Positions 7,794 to 16,267 of a stretch of DNA of 64,000 nucleotides are shown here, in pieces. The position numbers and the translations under genes were made by a program. Origin of the DNA: Halalkalibaculum roseum. GTDB lineage: Bacteria > Bacteroidota > Rhodothermia > Balneolales > Balneolaceae. Each line of letters starts with the position of its first letter. The first letter of the stretch is position 1. Under the pieces are notes generated by a model. That model saw nothing but the letters and a program-made list of their open reading frames with translations, was not told where the DNA came from and made no database searches. The DNA lies in assembly GCF_011059145.1 (NCBI RefSeq), contig NZ_JAALLT010000002.1:372001-436000 (forward strand), read 5' to 3'.

Positions 7794-9716
7794 ATGCCAG
7801 ATAAGGATACAGATAGGACCTATTTCACGAAGCATCATTTTCGAACCGGTCTAGAATGTCCCACCCGTTTATACTACAATGCCAGAGAGTATCCCGAAAA
7901 CCGCGAAGCATTGCCCTCTATTGCCCATTACCGTTACAATAAAAAGCAGCTTACCGCTTTGGCACGGTGCCAATTTCCCAAAGGGTTACAAATTGATTCA
8001 GGATCCATTGAACGAGACTTCGAGGAAACACGTAAAAAACTAAAAAAAGGAAATACAGTTCTTTTTGATCCGGTATTCATTCACAACCGGTTATTAGCTA
8101 ACATACCTATTCTGGAAAAGAAGGGGGATAAGGTTAATGTCTACCATATTCAAACCAAGACGTTTAGAAGGCAAAAGAGTGATTTGAGCAACTCTGCCGG
8201 TGAGATATACTCAAAATGGCGTAAATACGCGATAGATTTTGCTTTTCAGATATATGTGATTAGCCGGTGTTATCCTGGGTGGGAGATCCGATCTTTCTTC
8301 TTGCTGCCGGCGAAATATGCCTTGGCTAAAATGGATAAACTGCACGAGGTTATTGGCAAAATACAATCAGGTGAGAGCTCTATTCGAAGGAGCGGCATTA
8401 AAAAAGAAGAGATTATTGAACCTGTAGAGGTTACCGATGAGATTGGAAAGATCCTGAATGATAGAGATTCCTTAGATAGTGTAATCGCTAAAGGTAGAAC
8501 GTTTGAAGAACAGCTTATTGAAATGGCGGGATACTTTTTTAGAGAAGAGAAGTATCCGGTAACTATCGGTAATAAATGTAAGAACTGTGAATTCAGAATC
8601 GAAAGGGAAAGAGTACAAAAAGGGGAGAGTAGCGGTTTTGTGGAGTGTTGGAATGAATCACTTGACATCAATTTGGATAACTCTTTTAAGCCATTGGTAT
8701 TCAATCTGATAGGGCCGGGAACTAAACATTGGGTTGAACGAGGAATTTATCTGCAGGAGCAGGTGCCTGATGGTGAGTTTTACACGCTCGATACAATCAG
8801 TAATGTCCAGGGAAAGTTCAACGAAAAGCAGCGGCAATCTCTTCAGATTATGCAGGCTAAAGGTAACAGGGGTCCCGAAGAGCTGGTGAAACCTAATCTG
8901 TACCGAGAGCTTAACCGTTGGGAGTTTCCCATCCACTTCCTTGATTTCGAAGCGGGCAACTACGTGATACCCATTAGAAAAGGGAGGAGGCCGTACCATT
9001 TACTGGTGTTTCAGTATTCCTGTCACTCATTAACTGAAGAAGGTCATTGGAATCACTACCAGTGGATTGATGGGGCTGATGGGACATATCCCAATTATGA
9101 ACTCGTTCGCAGCCTCAAGAAAATTCCTGATATTGAGCAAGGTACGATTGTGCAGTATTCTAATTTTGAGAGAAATGCGTTGCGCGGTATCCGTAAAGAA
9201 CTGTTGGCTGAAGCGGACCAGGTAAAAGATGCGGGAGAGCTAACTGAATGGATTCTCCAGATTATCAACCGCCATGACTCAAGCAATCCTACCGGTCCTT
9301 ATTTGTCGGATCTAAGCAGATTGGTAAAAAACTATTACTACAATGCGGAAATGGAGGATTCACTGAGCATAAAAGATGTACTACAGTCGATTATGAGCGT
9401 CAGTCCGCAGCTCAAAGAAATTTACTCCAGGCCGTATAACAGTGAAAACTACAACGCTGCTATCTGGTGGCAGGCAGATCCCGAAGGTGCAGCAAAAAGT
9501 CCTTACCGGCTCATGCTTGAAGACCGTGAGGATGAGGGTATACGTAGAGGGACGGAAGCGATGGTAGTCTATGCACAAATGTTGAGCGAAGATTTGACTG
9601 TTGAGGAGAAGCAATCCTTACACAAAGCGCTGCTTAGATACTGTGAATTGGATACCCTCGCGATGGTTATGATTTACCAGCACTGGCACTACCTGATGGA
9701 AGAAAATTGGAACTAA
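7794..9716 (+). CDS. DUF2779 protein: Cas4-like domain plus DEDD exonuclease-like domain
   Basis: This is 640 residues from ATG 7794, one base after the murB stop; the frame stays open further upstream inside murB, but that part is not family-like. The N-terminal third resembles a RecB/Cas4-type fold with four cysteines placed as for an Fe-S cluster: Cys22 (GLECPTRLYY), Cys262 and Cys265 (CKNCEF) and Cys285 (FVECW). The usual PD-(D/E)XK residues are absent: the segment at 100-124 reads ANIPIL...HIQTKTF where I expect ARVDIL...EVKSKSF. The C-terminal half has an RNase H/DEDD-like pattern: Asp384 and Glu386 in HFLDFEAG, then VQYSNFERNAL and LRYCELDTLAM. The family function is not established; nucleic-acid processing is inferred. 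Confidence 0.85.
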   Translation: MPDKDTDRTYFTKHHFRTGLECPTRLYYNAREYPENREALPSIAHYRYNKKQLTALARCQFPKGLQIDSGSIERDFEETRKKLKKGNTVLFDPVFIHNRLLANIPILEKKGDKVNVYHIQTKTFRRQKSDLSNSAGEIYSKWRKYAIDFAFQIYVISRCYPGWEIRSFFLLPAKYALAKMDKLHEVIGKIQSGESSIRRSGIKKEEIIEPVEVTDEIGKILNDRDSLDSVIAKGRTFEEQLIEMAGYFFREEKYPVTIGNKCKNCEFRIERERVQKGESSGFVECWNESLDINLDNSFKPLVFNLIGPGTKHWVERGIYLQEQVPDGEFYTLDTISNVQGKFNEKQRQSLQIMQAKGNRGPEELVKPNLYRELNRWEFPIHFLDFEAGNYVIPIRKGRRPYHLLVFQYSCHSLTEEGHWNHYQWIDGADGTYPNYELVRSLKKIPDIEQGTIVQYSNFERNALRGIRKELLAEADQVKDAGELTEWILQIINRHDSSNPTGPYLSDLSRLVKNYYYNAEMEDSLSIKDVLQSIMSVSPQLKEIYSRPYNSENYNAAIWWQADPEGAAKSPYRLMLEDREDEGIRRGTEAMVVYAQMLSEDLTVEEKQSLHKALLRYCELDTLAMVMIYQHWHYLMEENWN

Positions 9717-9778
9717 GTTATAGGATTTATATTTAAATTAGGCTTCCAAAGATCTGTTAAACAAAAAGCAAAATTGTC

Positions 9779-11281
9779 ATGAGAAGATTTTTAGCAAAAG
9801 CAGCACTTCCTCTTGTAATTGTAAGTTTTATTATTACTGCCTGTGTGGTTCAGCAGAGTGCCATAACCGGTGATCGAAGGGCATATGGGTACAGCTGGGA
9901 ACAGGAAAAACAGATTGGAAGGGATGCTGACCAGCAGATACAACAGCAGTATGGCATCTACGATAATGATGAATTGGAGCGTTATGTTGAGAATATCGGG
10001 CAGGAAATGCTATCTGTCAGTCACATGCGCCGGGAGGATACGCCTGAGCAGTATAAAAATACTGAGTTTTATTTCAGGGTTTTAGATAGTCCCGTTGTTA
10101 ACGCTTTTGCACTGCCGGGAGGCTATGTGTATGTGACCCGTGGATTGCTTTCCCATTTGGAAAATGAGGCGCAACTGGCGGTGGTACTTGGCCATGAGAT
10201 CGGACACGTAGCAGCAAGACATGCCTCGCAGAGGGCTTTTGAACAGCAGATCGGACAGGTAGCCCTGCTTGGAGGAGCTATCGCGGGAGAAGAGCTTCTC
10301 GGGATTCCGGGTGGCAGTGTTCTAAACCTGGGAAGTCAGGCGGCACAGCTTTTATTTCTCAGTTACGGCAGAGATGATGAAAGGGAGTCGGATCGACTGG
10401 GTGTAGAGTACGCAGCTATGCAAAGTTACCAGGCTGCTGAAGGGGCTGATTTCTTCGTTTCCCTGGAGCGAATGTCCAGGCAGTCCGGACAAAGTATTCC
10501 TGACTGGCAATCCACACACCCTGATCCCTCGGAAAGGGCCAAGACGATACCTCAATTAGCGGAAAGCTGGAGTCAGAAAGGGTATGATTTGAGAATAGAG
10601 GGCACCGATCAGTATATGAGCAAGATCAATGATATTGTTTACGGTAACAATCCCAGGGAGGGTTTTACTCGCAACGGCCTCTTTTATCATCCTGAGCTGA
10701 AATTTCAATTTCCCTATCCTCAGGATTGGCAGGTTATCAACCAGCGATCCCTGGTCGCTGTCGTCAATAAGGAACAGGATGCCGTCTCTATCATGAAGCT
10801 GGACAGCAAATCTGCTGATGTACAGGCATCTGTAAATGAATTCCTGAACCAGGAAGGGATAACGACGGTCAGTAAATCAGCAGCAACCAATAATGAGCTG
10901 CAAGCTTACGAAGCCGTAGCCAGCGGTCAGACTGAAGAAGGGACTCAAATTAAATTCTATATTTATGCCTTGAAGCATGACGGCACCATTTATCGCTTCT
11001 TGAATTATTCAACACTTGACAAGTTTTCCAACTATGAGCCCAGGTTCAAACAGATAACCTCCGGTTTCAAACCGCTTAGAGATCAAAGTATACTTGACAT
11101 TCAACCGGTACGCCTGCAAGCAGTTAAAACGAATAGATCAGGAACATTTGAGTCATTTCTTCCTGAAAATTTCGATGGCATGCCCATAGAAATTACCGCC
11201 AATGATCTGGCCATACTGAATCAGGTAGATCTGGATGAGCGTATCGAAGCGGGAACCTGGATAAAGCTGCCGAGGCAGTAA
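9779..11281 (+). CDS. M48 family metalloprotease, lipoprotein
   Basis: This 500-residue protein starts with a lipoprotein signal (lipobox IITAC, Cys22). The M48 zinc protease domain covers residues ~30-270: GGYVYVTRGLL, the zinc site HEIGH at 139-143, and the third-ligand region ERESDRLGVEYA. A second domain (~300-430) resembles a lipoprotein/DUF4810-like fold, and the last 55 residues (TFESFLPENFDG...ERIEAGTWIKLP) look like a LysM-type peptidoglycan-binding tail. The family includes BepA/LoiP, which degrade misassembled outer-membrane proteins. It is preceded by a 62-bp gap and followed by a repeat-rich spacer. Confidence 0.9.
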   Translation: MRRFLAKAALPLVIVSFIITACVVQQSAITGDRRAYGYSWEQEKQIGRDADQQIQQQYGIYDNDELERYVENIGQEMLSVSHMRREDTPEQYKNTEFYFRVLDSPVVNAFALPGGYVYVTRGLLSHLENEAQLAVVLGHEIGHVAARHASQRAFEQQIGQVALLGGAIAGEELLGIPGGSVLNLGSQAAQLLFLSYGRDDERESDRLGVEYAAMQSYQAAEGADFFVSLERMSRQSGQSIPDWQSTHPDPSERAKTIPQLAESWSQKGYDLRIEGTDQYMSKINDIVYGNNPREGFTRNGLFYHPELKFQFPYPQDWQVINQRSLVAVVNKEQDAVSIMKLDSKSADVQASVNEFLNQEGITTVSKSAATNNELQAYEAVASGQTEEGTQIKFYIYALKHDGTIYRFLNYSTLDKFSNYEPRFKQITSGFKPLRDQSILDIQPVRLQAVKTNRSGTFESFLPENFDGMPIEITANDLAILNQVDLDERIEAGTWIKLPRQ

Positions 11282-11288
11282 GGAGGGG

Positions 11289-11392
11289 CAGGTTTCAGGC
11301 TGCAGGTTGCAGGATATAGAATTCAGAATACAGTAGGCAGTAGCGATTTTGCTTGTGACCCTCCTGAATTCTGACTCCTGAATACTGTATTC
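11289..11392. repeat. Heptamer array and inverted repeats downstream of the M48 gene
   Basis: Three degenerate 7-bp units CAGGTTT, CAGGCTG, CAGGTTG plus CAGG occupy 11289-11313. After them, GAATTCAG (11319-11326) and GAATACAGTA (11326-11335) recur as exact reverse complements CTGAATTC (11364-11371) and TACTGTATTC (11383-11392). The block lies in the M48-purB spacer. Confidence 0.65.
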
Positions 11393-11413
11393 CAAATTGT
11401 GCCAATCGAGTCC

Positions 11414-11444
11414 TTTCCTCCCTTGTTCCTTTATTCTATCTTTG
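11414..11444 (+). promoter_or_regulatory. Candidate purB promoter
   Basis: TATCTTTG at 11437-11444 matches the Bacteroidota -7 consensus TAnnTTTG exactly. TTTC at 11414-11417 sits 19 bp upstream, the spacing of the -33 TTTG box, with one mismatch. The predicted transcript would start about 30-35 nt before the purB ATG. Confidence 0.5.
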
Positions 11445-11485
11445 GAGCGTAATTTTAATCTCTAAACGGAAGGTAATAGCAATAC

Positions 11486-12781
11486 ATGATAGAGCGATAT
11501 TCGCGAAAGGAGATGGCAGACATCTGGTCACTGGAAAACCAATTTCAGGCGTGGCTGGAAGTGGAACTGGCTGCCTGCTGGGCATGGAGCAAGCTGGGTA
11601 AAATTCCTGAAGAAGATGTGACTAAACTCTATGATAAGGCATCTTTTGATGTAGAACGAATAAAAGAGATTGAAAAGCAGACGCGTCATGATGTAGTGGC
11701 TTTCACCCGATCGGTATCCGAGTCACTGGGAGAGGAGAAGAAATGGGTGCATTACGGGTTGACTTCCACGGATGTCGTTGATACTGCCAACGGTTTCCGC
11801 CTTAAACAGGCGAATGCCATTCTTAGGAAAGATATTGAACATATCATTGAGGTTCTTGCGAACAAAGCTAAAGAGCATAAATACACGGTAATGATGGGTC
11901 GCACGCACGGAGTGCATGCCGAACCTACGACATTTGGACTGAAGTGTGCCCTATGGTATGCCGAAATGAAGCGAAATCTGGAGCGTTTTGAAAAGGCAGC
12001 AAGCGATGTTGAATTCGGCAAAATGAGCGGGTCGGTAGGAACTTTTGCCAACATCCCGCCCGAGGTCGAAGAGTATGTATGTGAAAAACTGGGACTGCAG
12101 CCGGCGCCCATATCCACCCAGACCCTGCAGCGTGACCGCCATGCAGCATATGTCTCGACCCTGGCTCTTATCGGATCCTCCCTGGAAAAGATGGCTGTTG
12201 AAATACGTCATTTACAACGCAGTGAGGTTCGTGAAGCTGAAGAATTTTTCAGGAAAGGGCAAAAAGGGTCATCTTCTATGCCTCACAAGCGAAATCCGGT
12301 GAGCTCTGAAAATATATCGGGATGCTCACGGGTGCTTCGGGGATATATGGTGTCCGCTTTTGAAAATATTCCTCTGTGGCATGAACGTGACATTTCGCAC
12401 TCTTCTGTAGAACGCATCATATTACCCGATGCCACAATTCTGCTCGATTACATGCTCAATCGCTTTTCCGGTGTCTTGGACAAGCTTACCGTCTATGAGG
12501 AGAATATGAAGGATAATATTTATAAAACATACGGATTGACCTTTTCGCAACGAGTGTTGCACATGCTCATCGACAAAGGCATGTCCCGTGAAAAGGCTTA
12601 TGATACCGTTCAGCCTTTGGCAATGAAGGCCTGGGAGGAGAAAACCATGTTCCGGGATCTTGTCGAAGCCGATGAGACCGTCAGGGAACAACTCAGTGAT
12701 GAAGAAATTGATGAGGCGTTCGATCTGAAACACCATACAAGAAATGTTGATCGGATCTTTCAAAGGGTAGGTCTTTCCTAA
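11486..12781 (+). CDS. purB: Adenylosuccinate lyase
   Basis: PurB catalyses two fumarate-releasing steps of purine synthesis: SAICAR to AICAR and adenylosuccinate to AMP. The 431-residue length is normal. The fumarase/aspartase superfamily signature [11 protein letters not shown] is at residues ~261-271. The upstream conserved segments [13 protein letters not shown] (~85-97) and [14 protein letters not shown] (~138-151, with the catalytic His) are intact. It probably has its own promoter just upstream. The LuxE-like gene begins 81 nt downstream on the same strand. Confidence 0.97.
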   Translation: MIERYSRKEMADIWSLENQFQAWLEVELAACWAWSKLGKIPEEDVTKLYDKASFDVERIKEIEKQTRHDVVAFTRSVSESLGEEKKWVHYGLTSTDVVDTANGFRLKQANAILRKDIEHIIEVLANKAKEHKYTVMMGRTHGVHAEPTTFGLKCALWYAEMKRNLERFEKAASDVEFGKMSGSVGTFANIPPEVEEYVCEKLGLQPAPISTQTLQRDRHAAYVSTLALIGSSLEKMAVEIRHLQRSEVREAEEFFRKGQKGSSSMPHKRNPVSSENISGCSRVLRGYMVSAFENIPLWHERDISHSSVERIILPDATILLDYMLNRFSGVLDKLTVYEENMKDNIYKTYGLTFSQRVLHMLIDKGMSREKAYDTVQPLAMKAWEEKTMFRDLVEADETVREQLSDEEIDEAFDLKHHTRNVDRIFQRVGLS

Positions 12782-12862
12782 TACACACTCTTTCTTAAAT
12801 TCAGTCATTGCAGCGCAGGCTGCCACCACATTTCGATAAATTATTTCAAGGTGTACGACTAT

Positions 12863-13930
12863 ATGCAGAATTGGAAAGAACTGATTTTTTCCGAAGATAT
12901 CGCCTTTGAAGATAAGGCGAGCAAGGTATTTGAGTATCAGTATAAAAATAATATTATGTACAAACGATACTGCAATGCTCTGCATAGCGTTATTGGCAAT
13001 ACCTATAGTAAATTAGAAGCCAAGGAAACAGCTTTAAGTCCTAGTAAAATTGGAGATAAATTAATGGGTTTGGCCCGAGAGGATGTTGACAATATTCCCT
13101 TATTTCCTATTCAAGGTTTTAAAGATGCAGAGCTGACTTGCAGAACGGATACCGAACCGGAGTTGGTCTTCAAGAGCAGTGGCACAACGAGCATGGCCCG
13201 AAGTACTCATCTTGTGGCAGATGCCGGTATCTACCGAGAGTCGCTTATCAGGGGTTTTAATCATTTTTATGGATCCGATTCCACAACTATTCTTGCTTAT
13301 ACACCGGGCTATTCCGAAAATCCGGATTCTTCGCTTATTTGGATGTTACAGGAGCTTATCACAAAAAGTGACAGCACGGTCAGTAGATTTTTACCCCTCA
13401 ATGAACCATTGAAGCAAAACGATATCGATGACATTGCCTCAGAAGGAAGCCGCATTATCCTTTTCGGGGCAGCATTCGGTTTGGTTGATCTAGTTGAATC
13501 CTCCGATGTTGTCTTGCCGGGCAACAGCCTTGTCATAGAGACGGGTGGTATGAAAACCCACAAACGGGAGATGAGTCGTAATGAAATGCATAAGAATTTG
13601 GCAAAGGGTTTTGGAACTGCTGAAGATAGAATTCATTCTGAGTACGGTATGGCTGAGCTGTTAAGCCAGGCCTATGCACGGGGCGGAAAGTGGTTTCATA
13701 CAGTTCCATGGATGAAGGTCACTGTAAGGGATGCCGATGATCCTCGGCAAAAAATGCCTCCATATCAGGAAGGTCTGATTGGAGTTATTGACCTTGCCAA
13801 TGTGCACTCTTGTTCTTTCTTATTAACCGGTGACAAGGGCATTATGGACAATGGGGGTCGGTTTCAGGTCCTCGGGAGATGGAACCAAAAGGACTTAAGA
13901 GGCTGTAATTTCCTCATTGATGAAGACTGA
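12863..13930 (+). CDS. LuxE-like acyl-protein synthetase family protein
   Basis: This 355-residue protein belongs to the LuxE/PaaK adenylating superfamily. Landmarks are FPIQGFKDAELT (~75-86), the nucleotide-binding FKSSGTTSMARS loop (~102-113) and the EYGMAELLSQAY acyl-adenylate motif (~253-264). LuxE activates fatty acids as acyl-AMP and passes the acyl group to an enzyme cysteine for reduction by LuxC. I prefer ATG 12863 because AAGG lies about 11 nt upstream; a GTG at 12851 is in frame but has no spacer. The LuxC-like gene follows after 19 nt, so the pair likely acts together in acyl reduction. No luciferase genes are present. Confidence 0.82.
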   Translation: MQNWKELIFSEDIAFEDKASKVFEYQYKNNIMYKRYCNALHSVIGNTYSKLEAKETALSPSKIGDKLMGLAREDVDNIPLFPIQGFKDAELTCRTDTEPELVFKSSGTTSMARSTHLVADAGIYRESLIRGFNHFYGSDSTTILAYTPGYSENPDSSLIWMLQELITKSDSTVSRFLPLNEPLKQNDIDDIASEGSRIILFGAAFGLVDLVESSDVVLPGNSLVIETGGMKTHKREMSRNEMHKNLAKGFGTAEDRIHSEYGMAELLSQAYARGGKWFHTVPWMKVTVRDADDPRQKMPPYQEGLIGVIDLANVHSCSFLLTGDKGIMDNGGRFQVLGRWNQKDLRGCNFLIDED

Positions 13931-13949
13931 ATGAATACCACAATATCGA

Positions 13950-15059
13950 ATGAACAAAATCCGAAACGATTTCAACAATCTAATGGGTGATCTTCAAAGT
14001 AGAATAGATACGCTTCTAGAGGTATTTGATAACTGGCTCTCGGATGATAATCAGTTCTTAAGGGAGGCGATTGCACGAACAGTAGAGGAGGAGTATTTCG
14101 CCTTCCATGACGTTAAATATGCCCTGAAGACTTTAAAGGAGACCCTTAACCGGACTGCCATCGAAGAGTGGGTTGAACGAAGCAGCCTCAGTGACCGTAA
14201 TGATGCCCGTGGAGAAAACGTACTCTGTCTTCATGCCGGGAATTTGCCTTTGGTAGGGTTTCAGGATGCCCTGGCAGTGCTATTGAGCGGTGCCCGCTAT
14301 ACAGGTAAGATTTCAAGAAAAGATCCCTATTTGCTACCTACGTTTTTGAATGAGGTAAAGAAAACCGGTATTTGGAGCAGTATTGATGTTCAGTGGAGCC
14401 ACCGGCTTGATGACCTGGAAGACATGCAGAATGACGCTATCCTATTTGCCGGCTCTGAATCATCGGTCACTGGTGTGAAGCAAGCTGTGGAAGAGTTAAA
14501 CCTTGAAAAGAAGGATACCCGGTATCTCATCAGAACGGCCCATTTTTCTATGGCCTACCTGGATAAACGGCAGGAGAAACACATGAAGGATTTGGTGGAA
14601 GCGATCTTTCGCTATGGCGGCAAGGGATGCCGGTCTGTGGCCGTTGTCGTCTCCCCATACGATCTGGACACGATTAAATGCGAATTGACTGATTACATTG
14701 AGTCCTTCTGGCTGGAAAACCCCCAGTTTGAGAAGCCTGAGCCAAAGCTGACTCAGCGTTTTGCCTATAACAAAGCGATTGAACGACCCCAGGCGTGGCT
14801 GGATGACTTTCTGCTACAGGAAGGGGGACTGGAAATGGACCAGGATTTCATCTGCTACTGGGTAGAAGGCGATGAAACGAAGGTACAGGAACTTGCAAAA
14901 CGATTCACCGGGCAGCTGCAAAGCATCTACATTACCGAGCCGGATATTACTATTCCAGATCACAGTGATAAGGTTGAGTATTTATCAGATGCGCAACGTC
15001 CACCGATCTACTGGAAACCGGATGGGACAGATATACTTCGTTGGCTTATTTCGGGTTAA
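13950..15059 (+). CDS. LuxC-like acyl-CoA reductase
   Basis: This 369-residue protein matches the acyl-CoA reductase (LuxC, PF05893) family, an aldehyde-dehydrogenase-fold enzyme reducing acyl thioesters to fatty aldehydes with NAD(P)H. Visible hallmarks are VLCLHAGNLPLVGFQD (~91-106), the nucleotide-site region ILFAGSESSVTG (~164-175) and the probable nucleophile Cys227 in YGGKGCRSVAVVV. LuxC proteins are usually ~450-480 residues, so this is a short form, as I recall for the Bacteroidota type. It is coupled to the LuxE-like gene upstream. The end product (wax, alcohol, lipid head or tail) is unknown. It is convergent with the next gene. Confidence 0.82.
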   Translation: MNKIRNDFNNLMGDLQSRIDTLLEVFDNWLSDDNQFLREAIARTVEEEYFAFHDVKYALKTLKETLNRTAIEEWVERSSLSDRNDARGENVLCLHAGNLPLVGFQDALAVLLSGARYTGKISRKDPYLLPTFLNEVKKTGIWSSIDVQWSHRLDDLEDMQNDAILFAGSESSVTGVKQAVEELNLEKKDTRYLIRTAHFSMAYLDKRQEKHMKDLVEAIFRYGGKGCRSVAVVVSPYDLDTIKCELTDYIESFWLENPQFEKPEPKLTQRFAYNKAIERPQAWLDDFLLQEGGLEMDQDFICYWVEGDETKVQELAKRFTGQLQSIYITEPDITIPDHSDKVEYLSDAQRPPIYWKPDGTDILRWLISG

Positions 15060-15093
15060 TTTGAAGCAACAAAAAAATAAAGAGCTTCCTTTT

Positions 15094-16092
15094 CTACCGC
15101 CCTAAAAGCATATCCAGAAATTTGTTGCGAACCTCGGGACCGGCGTCTCGGAATGTTTCAAATTTGACGTGATTGTGTGGGGAGGTCGTATCTATTTCGA
15201 TGCCCCATAGAGGTGAAACAGAAGTAGGCAGCATGGCATAGCGTCCGTCGCCGATTACCTCCGCAAGTTGTGGATGGCGTACAAGGTAACCATCCGAAAG
15301 CTTCGCAAATCGCTGAATGTCATCGTACAGAACGGTTCCTTTGTAGTCGGCATATGTGTTGCGCCAGTTGAGTAGCCGGACAGCTTTCCCTTTATAGATT
15401 ACCGGATCGGAAAACGGGCTGATACGCACTCCATAGGCATACAAACTGTCATTTCGGGATACATAACGAACACTCCACAAGAGCTCATTGGCTATGGTCG
15501 GTTTGATTACCGTTTTAACAGGCAGATGATTCTGCTGAGCGGCTATTTGGGAGGCAATATGTTCGGCGCGCCCGTATTGACCTGATCCCCACAAGAGATA
15601 TAGTACAACCCAGGTCCATGAAAGCCAGCTTAGCAGCTTTTGTCGTTTATAGAATACCAGAGCAGTGGTGAGCAGCAATACCAAACTGAATAGGGGATCA
15701 AACACGGATATGATATTCAGGGCATAGCGCTCATCTACAAAAGGCCACAGAAGTTTGACCCCGTAGCTGGTACAGGCGTCCAGTATGCCTGCTGTGGCAT
15801 AGGCAGCTAAACTGAAGAGATAAGTTTCCTTAAATGAGAGCCGACTTTTTACAAACCACCATACCAAAACCGTGGCTATAAGGGCACCTACAGAAATGAA
15901 AACCAGCGAATGGGAAAACTGCCGGTGCATCTCCAGGTTAAGCAAAGGATCGGCAGAACTGGATATCAACACATCTAAATCGGCTATCATAGCGGAGGCT
16001 AGTCCTGTAAAAGCCGCAGCACGGATCTTATCCCGGGAAGCAAAGGATTGAGAAGCAGTAGCTCCAAGAAGTCCGTGTGTAACAGGATCCAT
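15094..16092 (-). CDS. YdjM/DUF457 family membrane metal-dependent hydrolase
   Basis: This is a 332-residue inner-membrane protein. The N-terminus MDPVTHGLLGATASQSF, the acidic ADLDVLIS and HRQFSHSLVF (residues ~1-75) form the conserved His/Asp pattern of the LexA-binding, YdjM-type (DUF457) family. About four transmembrane helices follow (residues ~70-190), then a soluble C-terminal domain of ~130 residues. Members are annotated as metal-dependent hydrolases from sequence, without a firm substrate. The gene is a single unit with a divergent downstream neighbour at 16268. Confidence 0.85.
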   Translation of the reverse strand: MDPVTHGLLGATASQSFASRDKIRAAAFTGLASAMIADLDVLISSSADPLLNLEMHRQFSHSLVFISVGALIATVLVWWFVKSRLSFKETYLFSLAAYATAGILDACTSYGVKLLWPFVDERYALNIISVFDPLFSLVLLLTTALVFYKRQKLLSWLSWTWVVLYLLWGSGQYGRAEHIASQIAAQQNHLPVKTVIKPTIANELLWSVRYVSRNDSLYAYGVRISPFSDPVIYKGKAVRLLNWRNTYADYKGTVLYDDIQRFAKLSDGYLVRHPQLAEVIGDGRYAMLPTSVSPLWGIEIDTTSPHNHVKFETFRDAGPEVRNKFLDMLLGR

Positions 16093-16267
16093 AGGCAGTT
16101 TAGATATTTACGCGTTGAATTTTAAAAAGCCAAAAATAAACAGCCACGGTAATTAAATATAATTAATGCACTTAAGGAACAATTAACTGTAACAAAAGTA
16201 TCGTTTTATATCTTGATATATAATCTTTTTAAGGGCTGTATCATCTGCATTTAATCTCAAGGGGAAT

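Noticed and set aside
12422-12985. A 187-codon minus-strand frame across the purB end and LuxE-like start
   Set aside because: It overlaps two well-supported genes in antisense and resembles no family.
12851-15059. A bioluminescence operon
   Set aside because: No luciferase (luxA, luxB) or luxD gene is present; only the acyl-activation and reduction pair is here.
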